Assembly: GCF_020536995.1 (NCBI RefSeq) | Contig: NC_068369.1 | Coordinates: forward strand, 21,075,975-21,139,974 | Length of the DNA: 64,000 nt | Origin: Dreissena polymorpha | Lineage: Eukaryota; Mollusca; Bivalvia; Myida; Dreissenidae | Direction: 5' to 3' | Shown: positions 24,001 through 34,363 of the stretch, piece by piece | Position numbering within the stretch: the first letter of the stretch is position 1 | Layout of the letters: each line of letters starts with the position of its first letter | Translations under genes and position numbers: made by a program | Notes under the pieces: model-generated | Databases searched by the model: none | The model's input: the letters and a program-made list of their open reading frames with translations, nothing else | What the model was told of the DNA's origin: nothing

Positions 24001-27000
24001 ATCTGTCCCCAAATTCCCTATTGATGGTTTAACTTTCTGTGCCAAGTTATTAATAAACTCAACCAATGGTTAATGAAAACCATCTTTGATTTTTTTACAA
24101 AAAAAATACAACAGAGCCACTTCTTGTTTGTCAATACAAAGCACAATAACGTTATATCATGTTACATAAAAGAAAACATGATGTATAAACATTTTGCAGC
24201 TCGAATATTTGCGAAATAGTCTGATCTATACTGCTCTCTCCAAGTTCAGCAGTGTCTTTGTCAGCATTAGAGTAATTCTTTGGATAAGGAAAAAGTTCAA
24301 CATCTTAATATCAGGTATTCAAATGAAACTTAATTCCTACAAATGTTTGATGTCATTATATATGGTTACAGACCAAGTTCCATAACTCTGTAATTTAGCA
24401 GAATTATTCCCCATCTTTTTTCTTTGACAATTTGTTAAGGTTGATCTGTAGCCATCACTTAATGACTCTCTTAGGAAGGTATTTAATTGAATGTTAACAC
24501 ATCACATGATGATGTTGTGTTAAGACCATATTTAGGATCTCATTTAGGGACAGTTGGGTGAAGGTCAGTGTTACACTGTTACTAAAAAATAGAAAAATCT
24601 GTGAAAATAGCTTACATGCAAAGATTGCTTGCAATGTAAATTAAATTCTCTTCAGTTAATTAAAAAAAGTAATTTATTTTACATGTATTCTCTTGCTACT
24701 ACAGATATTTATTTCAAGATAAAAAATTATGTCACATTATGTAGGTGACTGACGGAAGAATAGTGGAGCGCGTCCTCTTGGGACATATCTTATTATTAAA
24801 ACAAACCTTACTTTCACATATGACTATTTCAAATCACACTGGGATGAGTGGAAAATGACACTCATTTGTACTGCAGGACACACACCTGAATACTATTGAA
24901 ATGTCCTGCACTTTTCATGCATGCTGATCCACATATGAGCCGCGTTCTGAGAAAACTGGGCTTAATGCATGTGCGTAAAGTGTCATCCCAGATTAGCCTG
25001 TGCAGTCCGCACAGGCTAATCAGGGACGACACTTTCCACCTAAACTTGATTTTCAGTAAGGAGGGACTTCCTTGCTACTTAAAATACTATAAAAGTGGAA
25101 AGTGTCGTCCCTGATTAGCCTGTGCAGACTGCACAGGCTAATCTGGGACAACACTTTATGCACAGGCATTATGCCCAGTTTTCTCAGAATGCGACTCATA
25201 TATTCCTGAGGTATTGGCCCTTGAAGATGGCTGACAGAGCAGTGCAGAGGCATGGGTCATGTTTGACTTTGCTCTAGTTCTAGCTACTTGAAGTTCATTA
25301 TTGTTCTTTTGCTGTTGCTAGGACGGTAAAGCGGGGAGGAGTGTGTTGTTTTACGCCACAGAGTTCAACAGAACAGACATGGTGCGATATCTCCTGGAGC
25401 AAGGGGCAAATGCAGAAATCCAGAATTATGCAGGTTTGACAGTTTGCTTTTTTTTTTAGTTTTTAGCTCACCTGAGCACAACATCGTGCTCCGTCAACAT
25501 TTGCCTTGTTAACACTCTAGTTTTGTAAATATTTGTATTATTGAATGATGTGTGAGACTAAACAAACTGCCTGTGTGTGTCCATTCTGGAGCTGAACCCT
25601 TTACCCCTTAGTAGGCCCTTAGATATGTATTTTTACGCATGTGTAGTCCCTGTGAAAGTTACATTAAATTAAATACCTTTCTAACTGTATTCAAGTTTTA
25701 AAGGCTTAATTTCAAATCTTAAGATACTGATGAGCAGCAAACAGCATTTAACCTGAACAGACTGCGAGTTACTCGCTGGCTGTTCTGGTTTTATGCTGTT
25801 TGCAAATAGCCATTTTCACTTTTCTTCTGAGTGGGAAAGCATTAATTTCTGAGCTTAGTCAGGTATCTCAATTGTTTGCGGATATGTTTTGAAAGGGAGG
25901 GGCTAGATGGTCATCATTTAATGTTTTTTAGCTCACCTGAGCACAATGTGCTCATGGTGATCTTTTGTAATTGCCTTTTGTCCATTGTCCGTCTTGCGAT
26001 GTTCGTCGTGGGTCATCAATATTTGGTTATAAGATTCCTCTGAATGATATCTTGGACCAGTTAGAAAATGGTTACTGTTACTTGAAAAACATGACTGCAA
26101 GGGGGCGGGGCATTTTTCCTAATAGGTCTTAGTTAAACCTTGTTAATACTCAATTTTCATATATGGCATGTAACCTTGTACAAAAAATCACGTGATGTTT
26201 TGAGAGAAAAATACAGGTAATTTATTTTGGTCTCGAATTCATACTGTATTATCCAGATTTCTTCATGAAAAATACCATAATTATATAACACTCAAGAATG
26301 TCTCCTTTAAAAGCACACTTTAAAACAGTTTAAATCTTTTGATTACACAATGTCGTGCACATACTTTATTTGTGTTGGATTATATAAAGGAGTAAATGAT
26401 TATATCAGGGGGTATACATGTATACTACATGCATATAAGCTGCACTGTGGGAAAACTGGCCTAGGCGGCAAGTATTGTCCCTGATTATGCCTTGCAGAAA
26501 AACACACATGCAAAAAGGCCTTCTTTTTCCCAGATAAATACTTATATTGTTAAAGCTTTGCATGCTGGTTAATTTGTCATCTGCTAAAATTTTGTCTGCT
26601 GAATTTCTAAAATTAGCATTTTCTTTCTTTTTTTTTCAAAGAATGCTATCAGAATAGCAAACAGTTTGGATCCTGATGAGACACCACGTTCTGTGGCGTC
26701 TCATCTGGATCCAAACTGTTTGCAAAGGCCTTTAAAATTTGGTTCCAGCACTGAAAGAGTTAAAGCTTTCCAAAAGTTCTGACATATAACTGTCACAATA
26801 TTAATACAGAAATCATCGATTTTTCAGGTATATCATCGCTGGTGATAGCTCAGTGCAACAACAACAACGATATCATCAACATGTTACGACAGGCCTTGGA
26901 TCTGGCCATGTATGGCGATGTGTGCACAGAGCCCGTAAGAAAGGTATAACATGTTAAGAGAATGAAACTCATGTGGAGAATGGAGTGTGAAACTTTTTCT

Positions 27001-30000
27001 TTCAATAAATAGCAACGTACATTTAGATCAACAATATTTTGACTGGTAAACTCTATCTCAAACCATAGGAAAGCCTCGCCACCATCAATATATTGTTTCA
27101 TTGATGTAAAATATTAAAACAAATTGTTATTTTGAATTGTGAAATGGCTCTTTTTGACGGTTTTGAGCAGAGGCAGTCCAATTTTCACAGTTTAAAATGG
27201 CCTTTATTGTAAAGTATTGTAACCGTGTTAGATTTGTGAAATGTCCGTGTCAAAATTGTGAAATGGCCATCCCGGCCATTCTCTAAGAAAGAAAAATAAG
27301 CCATGGCTGAATGTGTTTCCTCAGTTTTCATTAGGCTATGCTCTAAGAAAGAAAAATAAGCCATGGCTGAATGTATTTCCTCAGTTTTCATTAGGCTATG
27401 CTTTCTTTCTGTTTTCAGTTGCAGATTCCCCGACTGCCAGACAAACCAGTGGCTGTGCTGAGTGAGCCTGAAAAAATCATCAATTTGGAATCTAATTTTT
27501 CATACAGAAGCTATTCTCGTCAGTCGTCTGTTTCCTCGAATTCAGCACCAATGGATCTTAGCTTACCTAAAAATAAGGAATCAATCAAGAGAGAATACCC
27601 CGAAAAGGGACATAAGCAGAAACCTAAGAAGAAAATGAAGAAAGACACAAAAGCAATCAAGCTGGAGAATGTGAATGGGATCATGAATGCTTTGAAAAGA
27701 GACAGGCATGCATCGTTAATTGCAGCTCTACAAACACCAACCATGCAAACATATCATGCGCATATGAATAAACATGAGAGAGCCTATAAAGATACAGATT
27801 TAGATACAAATGTTAATGATGCTGTTGCTGATATGGAGACAAATCATGCATATGAAAGTAAACTGAAACCAAAGAGCTTATATTTGCACAAAACTAGCCA
27901 TGATAAGAATGATGCTGAAATGGAAACTGAAGTGGCAGTGCAGATGATAAATATATCACGAACGAATTCTGTTGACAGTAACAATTCAAATGATCGGGAA
28001 CAAAATGTTGGTGAAATTGAGAAGGGTATTGTCAGTAGAGTTGATTTCTCTGCAAAAGGAGCAGAATTTCATAAAAATTACCAGAATGCCACTTCGGTCA
28101 GTGAAGAAACCACCAAAATGCTTGATTCTCAAAGACAACTACTATCACAACCTGTGTTATTGACACGATTTTCGGACTTGTTGAAGTCAATTAGTGGACC
28201 TTTAAAGTCTGAAGACATTTTTGAAATGATTAGACCTCTGATTCAGTTTCCTTTACAAAATGCTGTTTCTAGAAAGTCTGACCTGAGCAGCAGTGAAGTT
28301 AAAGATAAAAAAGATGTGAAATTTGAAGAAAATAATGACAATTTTGTTAAACCAATGGAAATCAGTGAGCACTCTGCAAGTAGATCACAGGAAATTGACA
28401 GAAGATTTGTACATGAGGCAAATCAAAGTGGATTGAAAAATGACAACGGGAGAGAGGAAGCTTGTGATATGGAAAATGAAAGCAATCTAGTAATTGACGA
28501 AGCAGAAATAGATAATAATGATAAAAGCTGCAAAGGTTTTTTGAAAAAAAGAAGGAACAAAAAGAAGTCTGTTAGTAGAAATGATGCTCAGGAAGTTTAT
28601 TCAAAAGACAATACTAGTGAACACATTGCAACGAATACATCTGCAAATGGACAAGGTGACACTGATGTGAAAACGTCAGCTGAAAACTCTGAAGAATTAA
28701 GAACTGTTAAGACTGACTTTATAAGCACTCCTGTCGAAAATCTAAATAGCAAGGATTCAAACAGTGGTAAGACAGGAAACCGACCGACTCTACCTGTAGA
28801 ATCACAAGCTCTTAAATCAAGAACTTTATTTTACAATGATGGTAGTGGATACAAACCCATAAAGATATTCATTGATGATTCAGAACAGTCATCTCTTGTT
28901 TTAAAAAAATTGTTGGAGTCATGTGTGGTCCAACCAGATAGCGGTGCCTCATCGTTTCCAGCATTTTCTACACAACTGAATGAAGCAAACAATGTTGGAA
29001 ACCAGTGTAATGCAAAGAGCATTCAAACACAGAAACCTTCTTCAGACAACCAATTTATTCCAGCTGGTCAGATTGTAATTGCAAGTGACATTGTATCAGG
29101 AACTGATGTAAGTCAAGTTTCAGTGGGGCAACCCAGTGTACAAAGTATCGTTTCTAGGACAACTGATGGTGTAATATCAGAATCAAGAGTTAATTCAGAA
29201 AGCCCCCCTTTGAGACCTGGTTTGTTTGCTTTGAGAAAAAGCTATAGTGTGCAAAAACCTAGAATGGACTTAGAGAAAAAGACAATCCCCAGTGAAGCAG
29301 CGAAAACTGTTCTAATGACTCAAGGTTTGAATGAAATGATCATGGATAAATCTAGTTTGTCAAATGATTGTGTCAGTCTGTCGAAAGGTGTCTTGCAATC
29401 AGATGTAAGCTCACCAGCAAGTGTTGACACTAGTTTAGTTTCTAATGGTGTTGAATTGAATTGTAGCATATCCAAAACCTCAAGTATACCAACAAAGACA
29501 TCATTTACAGAAACCATGCCGATTACCAGTTGGACCAACTATGTTGGACAAGCCACTATGTCAGAAAATGCAAAAGACAGTATGCATTCTCTGAATGGGA
29601 ATCGCTTCAACCCATCCAAAAGCGTGTTTATGCCATCTAATGTAGTAAATGCCAATTTACATTCACTCACTCCAGTTAGTTCACTTGTTTCATCTGCCAT
29701 AGTTACCTTGCCAGTAACTCAAAACAAGTCATTCCAAAATGTTTACATGGACTCTATAAATGCTTCAGCAGAGAAATCAACCTCTAAACCATTTGTTTTC
29801 ACAGCTGTTACTCCGGTGAATGTTCTGATGCAGAAATCAGTAGAATCTGGCGTTGTGAACTCTTTACAGTCTTTTTCATCAACGCAAGCAAAAGAAGGTG
29901 TTCTGAAAAATCAAATTACCCTTGCACCAAAGCCATCTGCACAAAATTTGAGTGCAAAGTCGGAGAAACCGATAACAGATTCAGTGAAAATCAAGCAAAA

Positions 30001-30967
30001 GAGTGTTCCATCTGGTTACCCTAAAAAATTGGAGAAAACCAATTCAGCTGAAGGAACATTGACCAGAGTTAATCCAGATGTAAAAAACAGACTCTCAAAG
30101 GCTTTGCAGTCCCCACAAAGAAAGCAGATAGGAGTTTCCAGTCCATGCGGAATGACTGAAAGTGATGTTAATGCTACCAAATCAGCCATTCCAGATACTG
30201 TTCTGCCAAAAAGAGGGGATAACAATGGAGCATTCACAATGCAGGGAAACCAAACTATTGGAAAATGGGACAGTAATAGAACGATTGCTGAAGAAAAGAA
30301 CGACGAAAGTGAGGTTGAAATGGCGGTAGATAACCTTAAGGAGCAAATGGAGAGTTACTCACTATCACAAGGAAGTGAAGCTGACGAACATAATAGTTAC
30401 GTTAGCACTGCAAACACTACTGAAGATGACAATAAAGATCATGAGGATATAAACCAACAAAGAATGGAACTTGAAGAAGAAAGAAGTGATAGTATTAGTA
30501 CAGAGAATGAAGAAACTATGGAAAATCGAGTAAATCCCTCTCAGAATACTGAAGATTGTCCAGATAGTTCTGTTAATGAAAACGAAAAACCGGATGAGAA
30601 AATAAAACATTATAACAAGGCCATTGAAGAAACTGATTTGAAAAGTGATTATTCTGTAGAAATCAATAAAGGAACTGGTGTAAAAAGTGAGCAGGGTGAA
30701 ACAAGCATTGAAGAAATTGATGTTATTTGTAAACAAAAGGAAAATTGCATTGAAAAAACTGATATTACCAATGAGGATAGTGAAAAAAGCATTGAAGAAA
30801 ACGATGTTACTAGTGAACACAGTGAACAGTGCATAAAAGAAATAAATGTAACTTGTGAGGATATTGAAAAAAGCAATGTAGAAACGTTTGTAACGAATCA
30901 ACAAAGTGAAAAAAGCATTGCAGAAGCTTGTGATACAGATAATAAAAGTACATCAGAAGTAAAATAA
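11953..30967 (+). CDS. Atypical ankyrin-repeat IkB-like protein (IkB-zeta/BCL3 style) with giant C-terminal exon
   Basis: Probably a nuclear regulator of Rel/NF-kB. Exons: 11953-12871, 18246-18342, 21502-21610, 22419-22620, 23479-23567, 25322-25433, 26828-26943, 27419-30967; all GT-AG and phase-consistent, totalling 1730 residues. Residues 1-306 are low-complexity and basic (TRRRRS, KRGRGK). About six ankyrin repeats span roughly 335-548: DGDLPIHIAVVHENLMFVKK, TPLHLAILVKRPDIVEVLL, then a degenerate third (SVHLSVCKQFPECLETIL), PLHSCVELNDFDAMKMLI, SVLFYATEFNRTDMVRYLL, and a weak sixth. Residues 549-1730 come from one 3.5-kb exon: Ser/Lys/Glu-rich and apparently disordered, with Lys-rich NLS-like patches (KPKKKMKK, KKRRNKKK), a PMDLS CtBP-type motif (592-596) and degenerate acidic repeats at the end. 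Entry DEDGDLPIHIAV resembles the IkB-zeta family opening DADGDTFLHIAV. Such a C-terminal tail is not typical. Other ankyrin regulators remain possible, and small exons in the 5.4-kb first intron could be missed. Confidence 0.82.
13482..13668 (+). mobile_element. Short MITE with 'cagggc' ends, copy 1
   Basis: It begins 'gcagggcgttttttt' and ends 'taacgcccttgct', with internal 'gcttgaaatttg' and repeated 'gaaggggcct'. A clear relative lies at 60032-60244 in the SELENOS region, with ends 'cagggcctttttt' and 'aaggcccttgct'. The inverted CAGGGC ends are hAT-like. No coding capacity. Confidence 0.55.
14120..15260 (+). repeat. Dispersed bivalve-type element 'agctcatcta...gcggtgctcttgt' with C-rich low-complexity core
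   Basis: It starts 'ttttagctcatctatttttt' with a mirrored 'tatgagct', contains 'ggcgtcggcgtcc', repeated ~130-bp phrases ('cttaggtccactttac', 'tatcatgaggggac') and AGGTCA half-sites, and ends 'tgagcggtctgcactcgc...ctcttgt'. At 14820-15071 it is interrupted by poly-C/AT tracts, including an uninterrupted C run of about 28 at 15044-15071, a likely assembly and polymerase trouble spot. No gene. Confidence 0.65.
15409..15970 (-). mobile_element. TIR element with tRNA-like promoter, copy 2 (diverged)
   Basis: Same family as 7349-7861: ends 'gtgaccttttcacagatt' and 'gcgaaaaggtcccttta'. The tRNA-like block is at 15576-15660 on the minus strand but its B box is mutated (rc 'gtggtttaagccc'). It contains an extra ~20-40 bp relative to copy 1. 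Confidence 0.68.
17196..17481 (+). repeat. 'cccccgaaggagggcat' element, copy 1
   Basis: Short dispersed element starting 'atgcccccgaaggagggcat' and ending 'ctgacaaacacatctcttgt'. The core contains 'catgcatgtgtatctcatgg' and a block of AGGTCA half-sites. The starting segment is self-complementary. Relatives in this window: 18954-19234, 20570-20822, 23710-23992, and minus-strand pieces in 48700-49620 and at 57543-58686. Confidence 0.75.
17777..18087. mobile_element. Non-autonomous element with 'cagggcc' inverted ends
   Basis: 'cagggccctcaatcc' at 17779 is mirrored by 'ggattgcggccctg' near 18087. Inside are two facing 'agggggaattttt' blocks and a T-rich tract at 17998-18014. The ends suggest hAT, but flanking 8-bp duplications could not be confirmed. 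Confidence 0.5.
18954..19234 (+). repeat. 'cccccgaaggagggcat' element, copy 2
   Basis: Full-length relative of 17196-17481 in the intron between exons 2 and 3 of the IkB-like gene, same orientation as the gene. It keeps the start, the 'catgcatgtgtatctcatga' core, the half-site block and the 'ctgacaaacatatctcttgt' end. Confidence 0.7.
19388..19903 (+). mobile_element. TIR element with tRNA-like promoter, copy 3 (opposite orientation)
   Basis: Ends 'ttaaagggatcttttcacg' and 'gtgaaaaggcccctttaa'. The tRNA-like block lies on the plus strand at about 19682-19768: A box TAGCTCAGTAGG at 19689-19700 and B box GGTTCGAAACC at 19748-19758, both close to Pol III consensus. The 47-bp space between the boxes is longer than in a class I tRNA. 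Same family as 7349-7861 and 15409-15970. Confidence 0.75.
20570..20822 (+). repeat. 'cccccgaaggagggcat' element, copy 3
   Basis: Relative of 17196-17481 with a divergent start ('gatcgggggtatattgtt') but the same core 'tgatatttggcatgcatg' and the ending 'ctgacaagcacatctcttgt'. Confidence 0.65.
20860..21116 (+). mobile_element. Hairpin MITE family D, copy 1
   Basis: Outer ends 'aaacctttcccactctgagg' and 'aagtggtaaagggttaac'; inner palindrome built from 'cataaaaccaaaacagcctg' / 'cagtctgttcagcctaaatc' and 'tatgctgtttgctgctcat'. It stops exactly where the 49-bp minisatellite at 21112 begins. Confidence 0.65.
21112..21503 (+). repeat. 49-bp minisatellite, 8 units, each a complete 3' splice site
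   Basis: Units start at 21112, 21161, 21210, 21259, 21308, 21357, 21406 and 21455 with almost no divergence. A unit contains the branch-point-like CTAAC (TTAAC in the first two), 'ttgcag', then 'tatactttcag|gc'. The AG of the last unit (21500-21501) is the acceptor used by the first ankyrin exon (21502). Near-identity implies recent expansion. Confidence 0.9.
22072..22376. mobile_element. Short TIR element 'cagtgtttttttg', copy 1
   Basis: Begins 'cagtgtttttttgtttgttc', ends 'aaaaaaaacacttg'. It carries 'gggacccattcccaatgg' near its left end and 'tattgggaatgggtctg' near its right end in inverted arrangement. A relative is at 35478-35808 and a fragment at 60645-60745. No ORF. Confidence 0.55.
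23710..23992 (+). repeat. 'cccccgaaggagggcat' element, copy 4
   Basis: Starts 'tatgccctcggtagggtggc', ends 'ctgacaaacacatctcttgt'; includes the AGGTCA half-site block at 23899-23930. It lies in the intron after the fourth ankyrin exon of the IkB-like gene. Confidence 0.7.
24933..25202. mobile_element. Hairpin MITE family A, copy 1 (full length)
   Basis: Near-perfect palindrome about 270 bp long. Ends 'atatgagccgcgttctgaga' and 'tctcagaatgcgactcatat'; each arm contains a second hairpin, 'ttagcctgtgcagt' paired with 'actgcacaggctaa'. It lies in the intron 120 bp before exon 6 of the IkB-like gene. Other copies: 33402-33681, 34116-34363, 46556-46674, 52433-52921, 59085-59424, 59573-59814. Confidence 0.85.
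25455..26175. repeat. 'agctcacctgagcacaa' element pieces and hairpin MITE family D, copy 2
   Basis: Two starts of the common bivalve repeat 'ttagctcacctgagcacaa' occur at 25461 and 25928, each with the mirrored 'tgctc' that makes a short hairpin; the second runs to about 26175. Between them, 25594-25852, is a family D hairpin MITE in reverse orientation ('gaaccctttacccctta' to 'ctgagtgggaaagc'). Confidence 0.6.
26549..26764 (+). mobile_element. Hairpin MITE family B, copy 1
   Basis: Central palindrome 'gcaaacagtttggatcct' / 'ggatccaaactgtttgc' around 'tgagacaccacgttctgtgg', with outer ends 'gttaaagctttgcatgctgg' and 'ctgaaagagttaaagc'. It lies 64 bp upstream of exon 7 of the IkB-like gene. 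Other copies: 37111-37317, 47645-47859 and, reversed, 52092-52305. Confidence 0.8.
27281..27400 (+). repeat. 60-bp tandem duplication before the last acceptor of the IkB-like gene
   Basis: 27281-27340 and 27341-27400 are almost identical ('ctctaagaaagaaaaataag' to 'ttttcattaggctatg'). Each contains 'tttcctcag', an acceptor-like AG after a short pyrimidine tract. The acceptor I use for exon 8 is at 27417-27418, immediately downstream. Confidence 0.85.
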
Positions 30968-33400
30968 GATATTGAAAAATGAAATGTATATATATGCTTT
31001 GAAGTTCTGTCAGAAATGTCGAACAATGTATTTAAAGGCCATGGTGTTTGTTGCTTATGCCATTATGGAAACATACCGGGTAAATAACAGTTATACTGAT
31101 TTTAGTAGAGCATTATTATTTATGAGAATAGAGTACAGTGTATACTTCTTTTTTAAAGCATGATATTTTCTCGACAATGTCATTTTGTCAGTGTGTAAAC
31201 AGATCCTTAAAGAGTTGTATTTGCTATATTTTTCTGTTTCTGTTGCTTTTTTACATTGAAAAAAAAGAATACAATTTATATATAATCTTTACAAGCATAT
31301 GAACACACTTTTAATTAGCGGTTTGTAAAAGTTTTAATGGAATGTTAAAAGACGCGTTAACATTATTTAATTGTATTATTATCAAAACTTGAAAGTCCCA
31401 ATACCAGTATTTTTCTCCCAATTTATAGCTCACCTCCTGAGCACAACTTATAGTTACCACTCCCGAGGCAACATGTATCACTCTATCTTGAGGAAACTTG
31501 ACCTGACTGTTTATCTTGACCATATCTTGGTCGAGTATGAATATGGGTTGCATGTGTCTTCCAAAAGGTCACTTGGTCAAATCTTAGTAAAACATGTTAT
31601 CACTCTTGTCCCCAATGTATGACTCAATCTTGGTAAAACTTCATCAAAATTTTTACTTGAAAATATATAGGCCTAATTAGAATCTTGGTTATGCTTTTAA
31701 AATAACTGGCCAAATCTTGTAAAAAAAACGTGTAACTTATTTCGAAAAAACACTGATGACTAAATTTTATTTAAGTTGGTCTAAATTTGTATTTTGAATA
31801 TATCTATGTCGAGCCTGAATCAGAGTCACGTGTGTAGGGAAACTGGGTCACCAGGTCGAATTAACAAAAGCCTTGGATCCACTTTAGAGGTCATTTTAAT
31901 GACTCAATCTGTTTTAAACTTGGTCAGCATATTTATCTGGACAATATCTAGGCCGAGTGTGCTCACGTGCGTCCAAAAAGTAGGTCACCAGGCTGCATCC
32001 TAGAAATACATTTTAACCAATCTTTACAACATTTATGACAATTACAATGTATTTTTGAAACAAGTTGACTGTTAACTTTCGTGCGTTTGAGGATCGTGCT
32101 CTTGTAACCTGAACAGACACAATTGTACATAACTCTTTTGCTTTAGCTGTTGTTTAAATAGGTAAACAAAAAGATGTAAACACTCACAAGACGACGTGTC
32201 TATCTCAAAGGTCAAGGTAATACTTAAATTATTAAGGTCAGATTTGGCAGTAAACAGATTGTTGGGACAATATTTTCCCCTTCAATATGAATTATTTAAA
32301 TAACTTGCCACAAAAGACCACCATTAGAAGACGGCAGCTGGTGTGTATCAACCGTCTCCCTGCATTGAGGTTCACACTTACCGGTAGATGTCAAAAGTGA
32401 AATTTGGCCTTAAACTACTTTTTTACACCAGTGGAGTTTTTTGAAAATTGGAGTGTTTGGAGAGCGTTTTATGGCGCCTATCTTGTCCATTTTAAATGTT
32501 CAATAAAGAAAGCATTTAGTTTAGTTTCGGTTTAAAATACTAAATCAAGAACATGTTGACAATTGTGTTATTTTTCCTAAATGTGTGTTGATGTTTTGAC
32601 ATTGTTAAATCCCTAGAACAAATGCTAGTTTTAGACATGAGAAAGCAAGTTAACACAACACATTTCATGAATTGTTGGATTACCGTAAGTGGTAGCATAA
32701 AGTGAAAATAACTTTTTTGAAACCTGTAAAACAATAATATGGAAATAATGTTGTTTTTCTCTTTCATAATTTAGTTTCAGACCACCACCTTGTATTTTGA
32801 ACAATGGATTTGCAATTAACATTGATAAAGAAATGCAAATATTAAATAAAGTTTCTTTGTCGACCAATTCCTCACAACAGTTTCAGCTTACGCAGCTATT
32901 GTAGATTGCAGAAGTTTGGTTAAAAATGCATTGTGTTCTGTTTCGCTGTGGCAAGGTACAATGTAAACTTTGTATTTTACAATTTGCTACACTTTATATA
33001 ATACACATGTAACCTGTATAAATTGCGCCTTGTTTTCGAAAACATCGCATACATTTTAAATTGTAAATCTAAAAATAATGGATTGTATTGCGAAGTTCAT
33101 TACAAAAGAACGATTATTTTTATTTTTCAACTTTCCTAGATTATGCTTATTTATTTGTGTGCTACATATGTTATACTATGTTACATATATGTGCATACTT
33201 TAATGTACAATGTATATAAATTGGAAATTTCACGAATGTGTTTGTGTTCATCTACATCTTGTGCTTTATGACTCGTGTCCACATGTCCGCATCCGATTTG
33301 TGCATTTCCGCGAATTACTAACAATAATACTAATGAAAAATATTCCATATATGTCAGTTTACGGCTGAGTTTATTGCTTTTGTCTTATTTCCGTTGACTT
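30968..33400 (+). other. 3' flank of the IkB-like gene; no further gene seen
   Basis: Probably includes the 3'UTR: AATAAA occurs at about 32501-32506 and an aataaag near 32846. At 31422-32106 lies a decayed 'agctcacctcctgagcacaa' type element ending 'gaggatcgtgctcttgt', with degenerate 'ctcaatcttggtaaaac' sub-repeats. The remainder to 33400 is AT-rich and shows no coding exon. Confidence 0.5.
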
Positions 33401-33401
33401 A

Positions 33402-33681
33402 ATATGAGTCGCGTTCTGAGAAAACTGGGCATAATGCATGTGCGTAAAGTGTCATCCCAGATTAGCCTGTGCAGTTCGCACAGGCTAATCAGGGACGACA
33501 CTTTCCGCCTAAACTTGATTATCGGCAAGGAGGGACTTCATTGAAACTAAAAATACCATACAAGCGGAAAGTGTCGTCCCTGATTAGCCTGTGCGGACTG
33601 CACAGGCTAATCTGGGACGACACTTTACACACATGCATTAAGCCCAATTTTCTCAGAACAAGACTATAAGGCCACTCATAT
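33402..33681. mobile_element. Hairpin MITE family A, copy 2
   Basis: Ends 'atatgagtcgcgttctgaga' and 'ccactcatat'; both 'ttagcctgtgcag' sub-hairpins are present. A small addition (about 12 bp, 'actataaggcc') separates the right sub-arm from the terminal sequence. Confidence 0.85.
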
Positions 33682-34115
33682 CTGAATCGAATATGTTTTT
33701 TTTTAAACATTTACAATACCTAGATTTATTGGAAACTGTTTAGATCAGCCGTACTATTCGCCATTTTCAAACGAACGGCAACTTTAATTCATTGGGAATC
33801 CTTCCTTGCTCCGAAAATTCATCAATGCATGAGACTGAAATTCCTGGACAAGCTCGTTATGTTTACGTCTAAATATGTTTATGTTATCACGCACAGTTAC
33901 TGCAAGAAAAAAATATGTTCTACGCTTGTCAAAAAGAATTATGTTAATTATCATAATTATTGAAATAATGTGCGTCGAACAGTTGACTTGAACAAAATCA
34001 TATTATATTATGCTTTATTCAGAAAAAATGCATTATGCCCATCATCCACATGTAACAAAAGACAACGAAATATGTAACCGGTTGATGGTGAGGCATGTTA
34101 GATATCTGTGCATAC

Positions 34116-34363
34116 ATATGAGTTTTGTTCTGAGAAAACTGGGCATACTGCATGTGCGTAAAGTGTCGTCCCAGATTAGCCTGTGCAGTCCGCTTTCCGC
34201 TTTTATGGTATTTTTCGTTTAAAGGAAGTTCCTTCTTACCGGAAATCTTTTAAAGGCGGAAAGTGTCGTCCCTGATCAGCCTGTTCGGACTGCACAGGCT
34301 AATCTGGGACGACACTTTACGCACAACCATTATGCCCAGTTTTCTCAAAACGCGACTCGTATG
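34116..34363. mobile_element. Hairpin MITE family A, copy 3
   Basis: Ends 'atatgagttttgttctgaga' and 'ttctcaaaacgcgactcgta'. The left sub-hairpin has lost its returning arm (the left arm jumps from 'gcagtccgc' to 'tttccgc'), leaving the copy shorter than copy 2 only 430 bp away. Confidence 0.82.

Noticed and set aside
30365-30904. 179-codon open frame on the minus strand, Phe/Ile-rich
   Set aside because: Antisense shadow of the Glu/Lys-rich end of the IkB-like exon 8.
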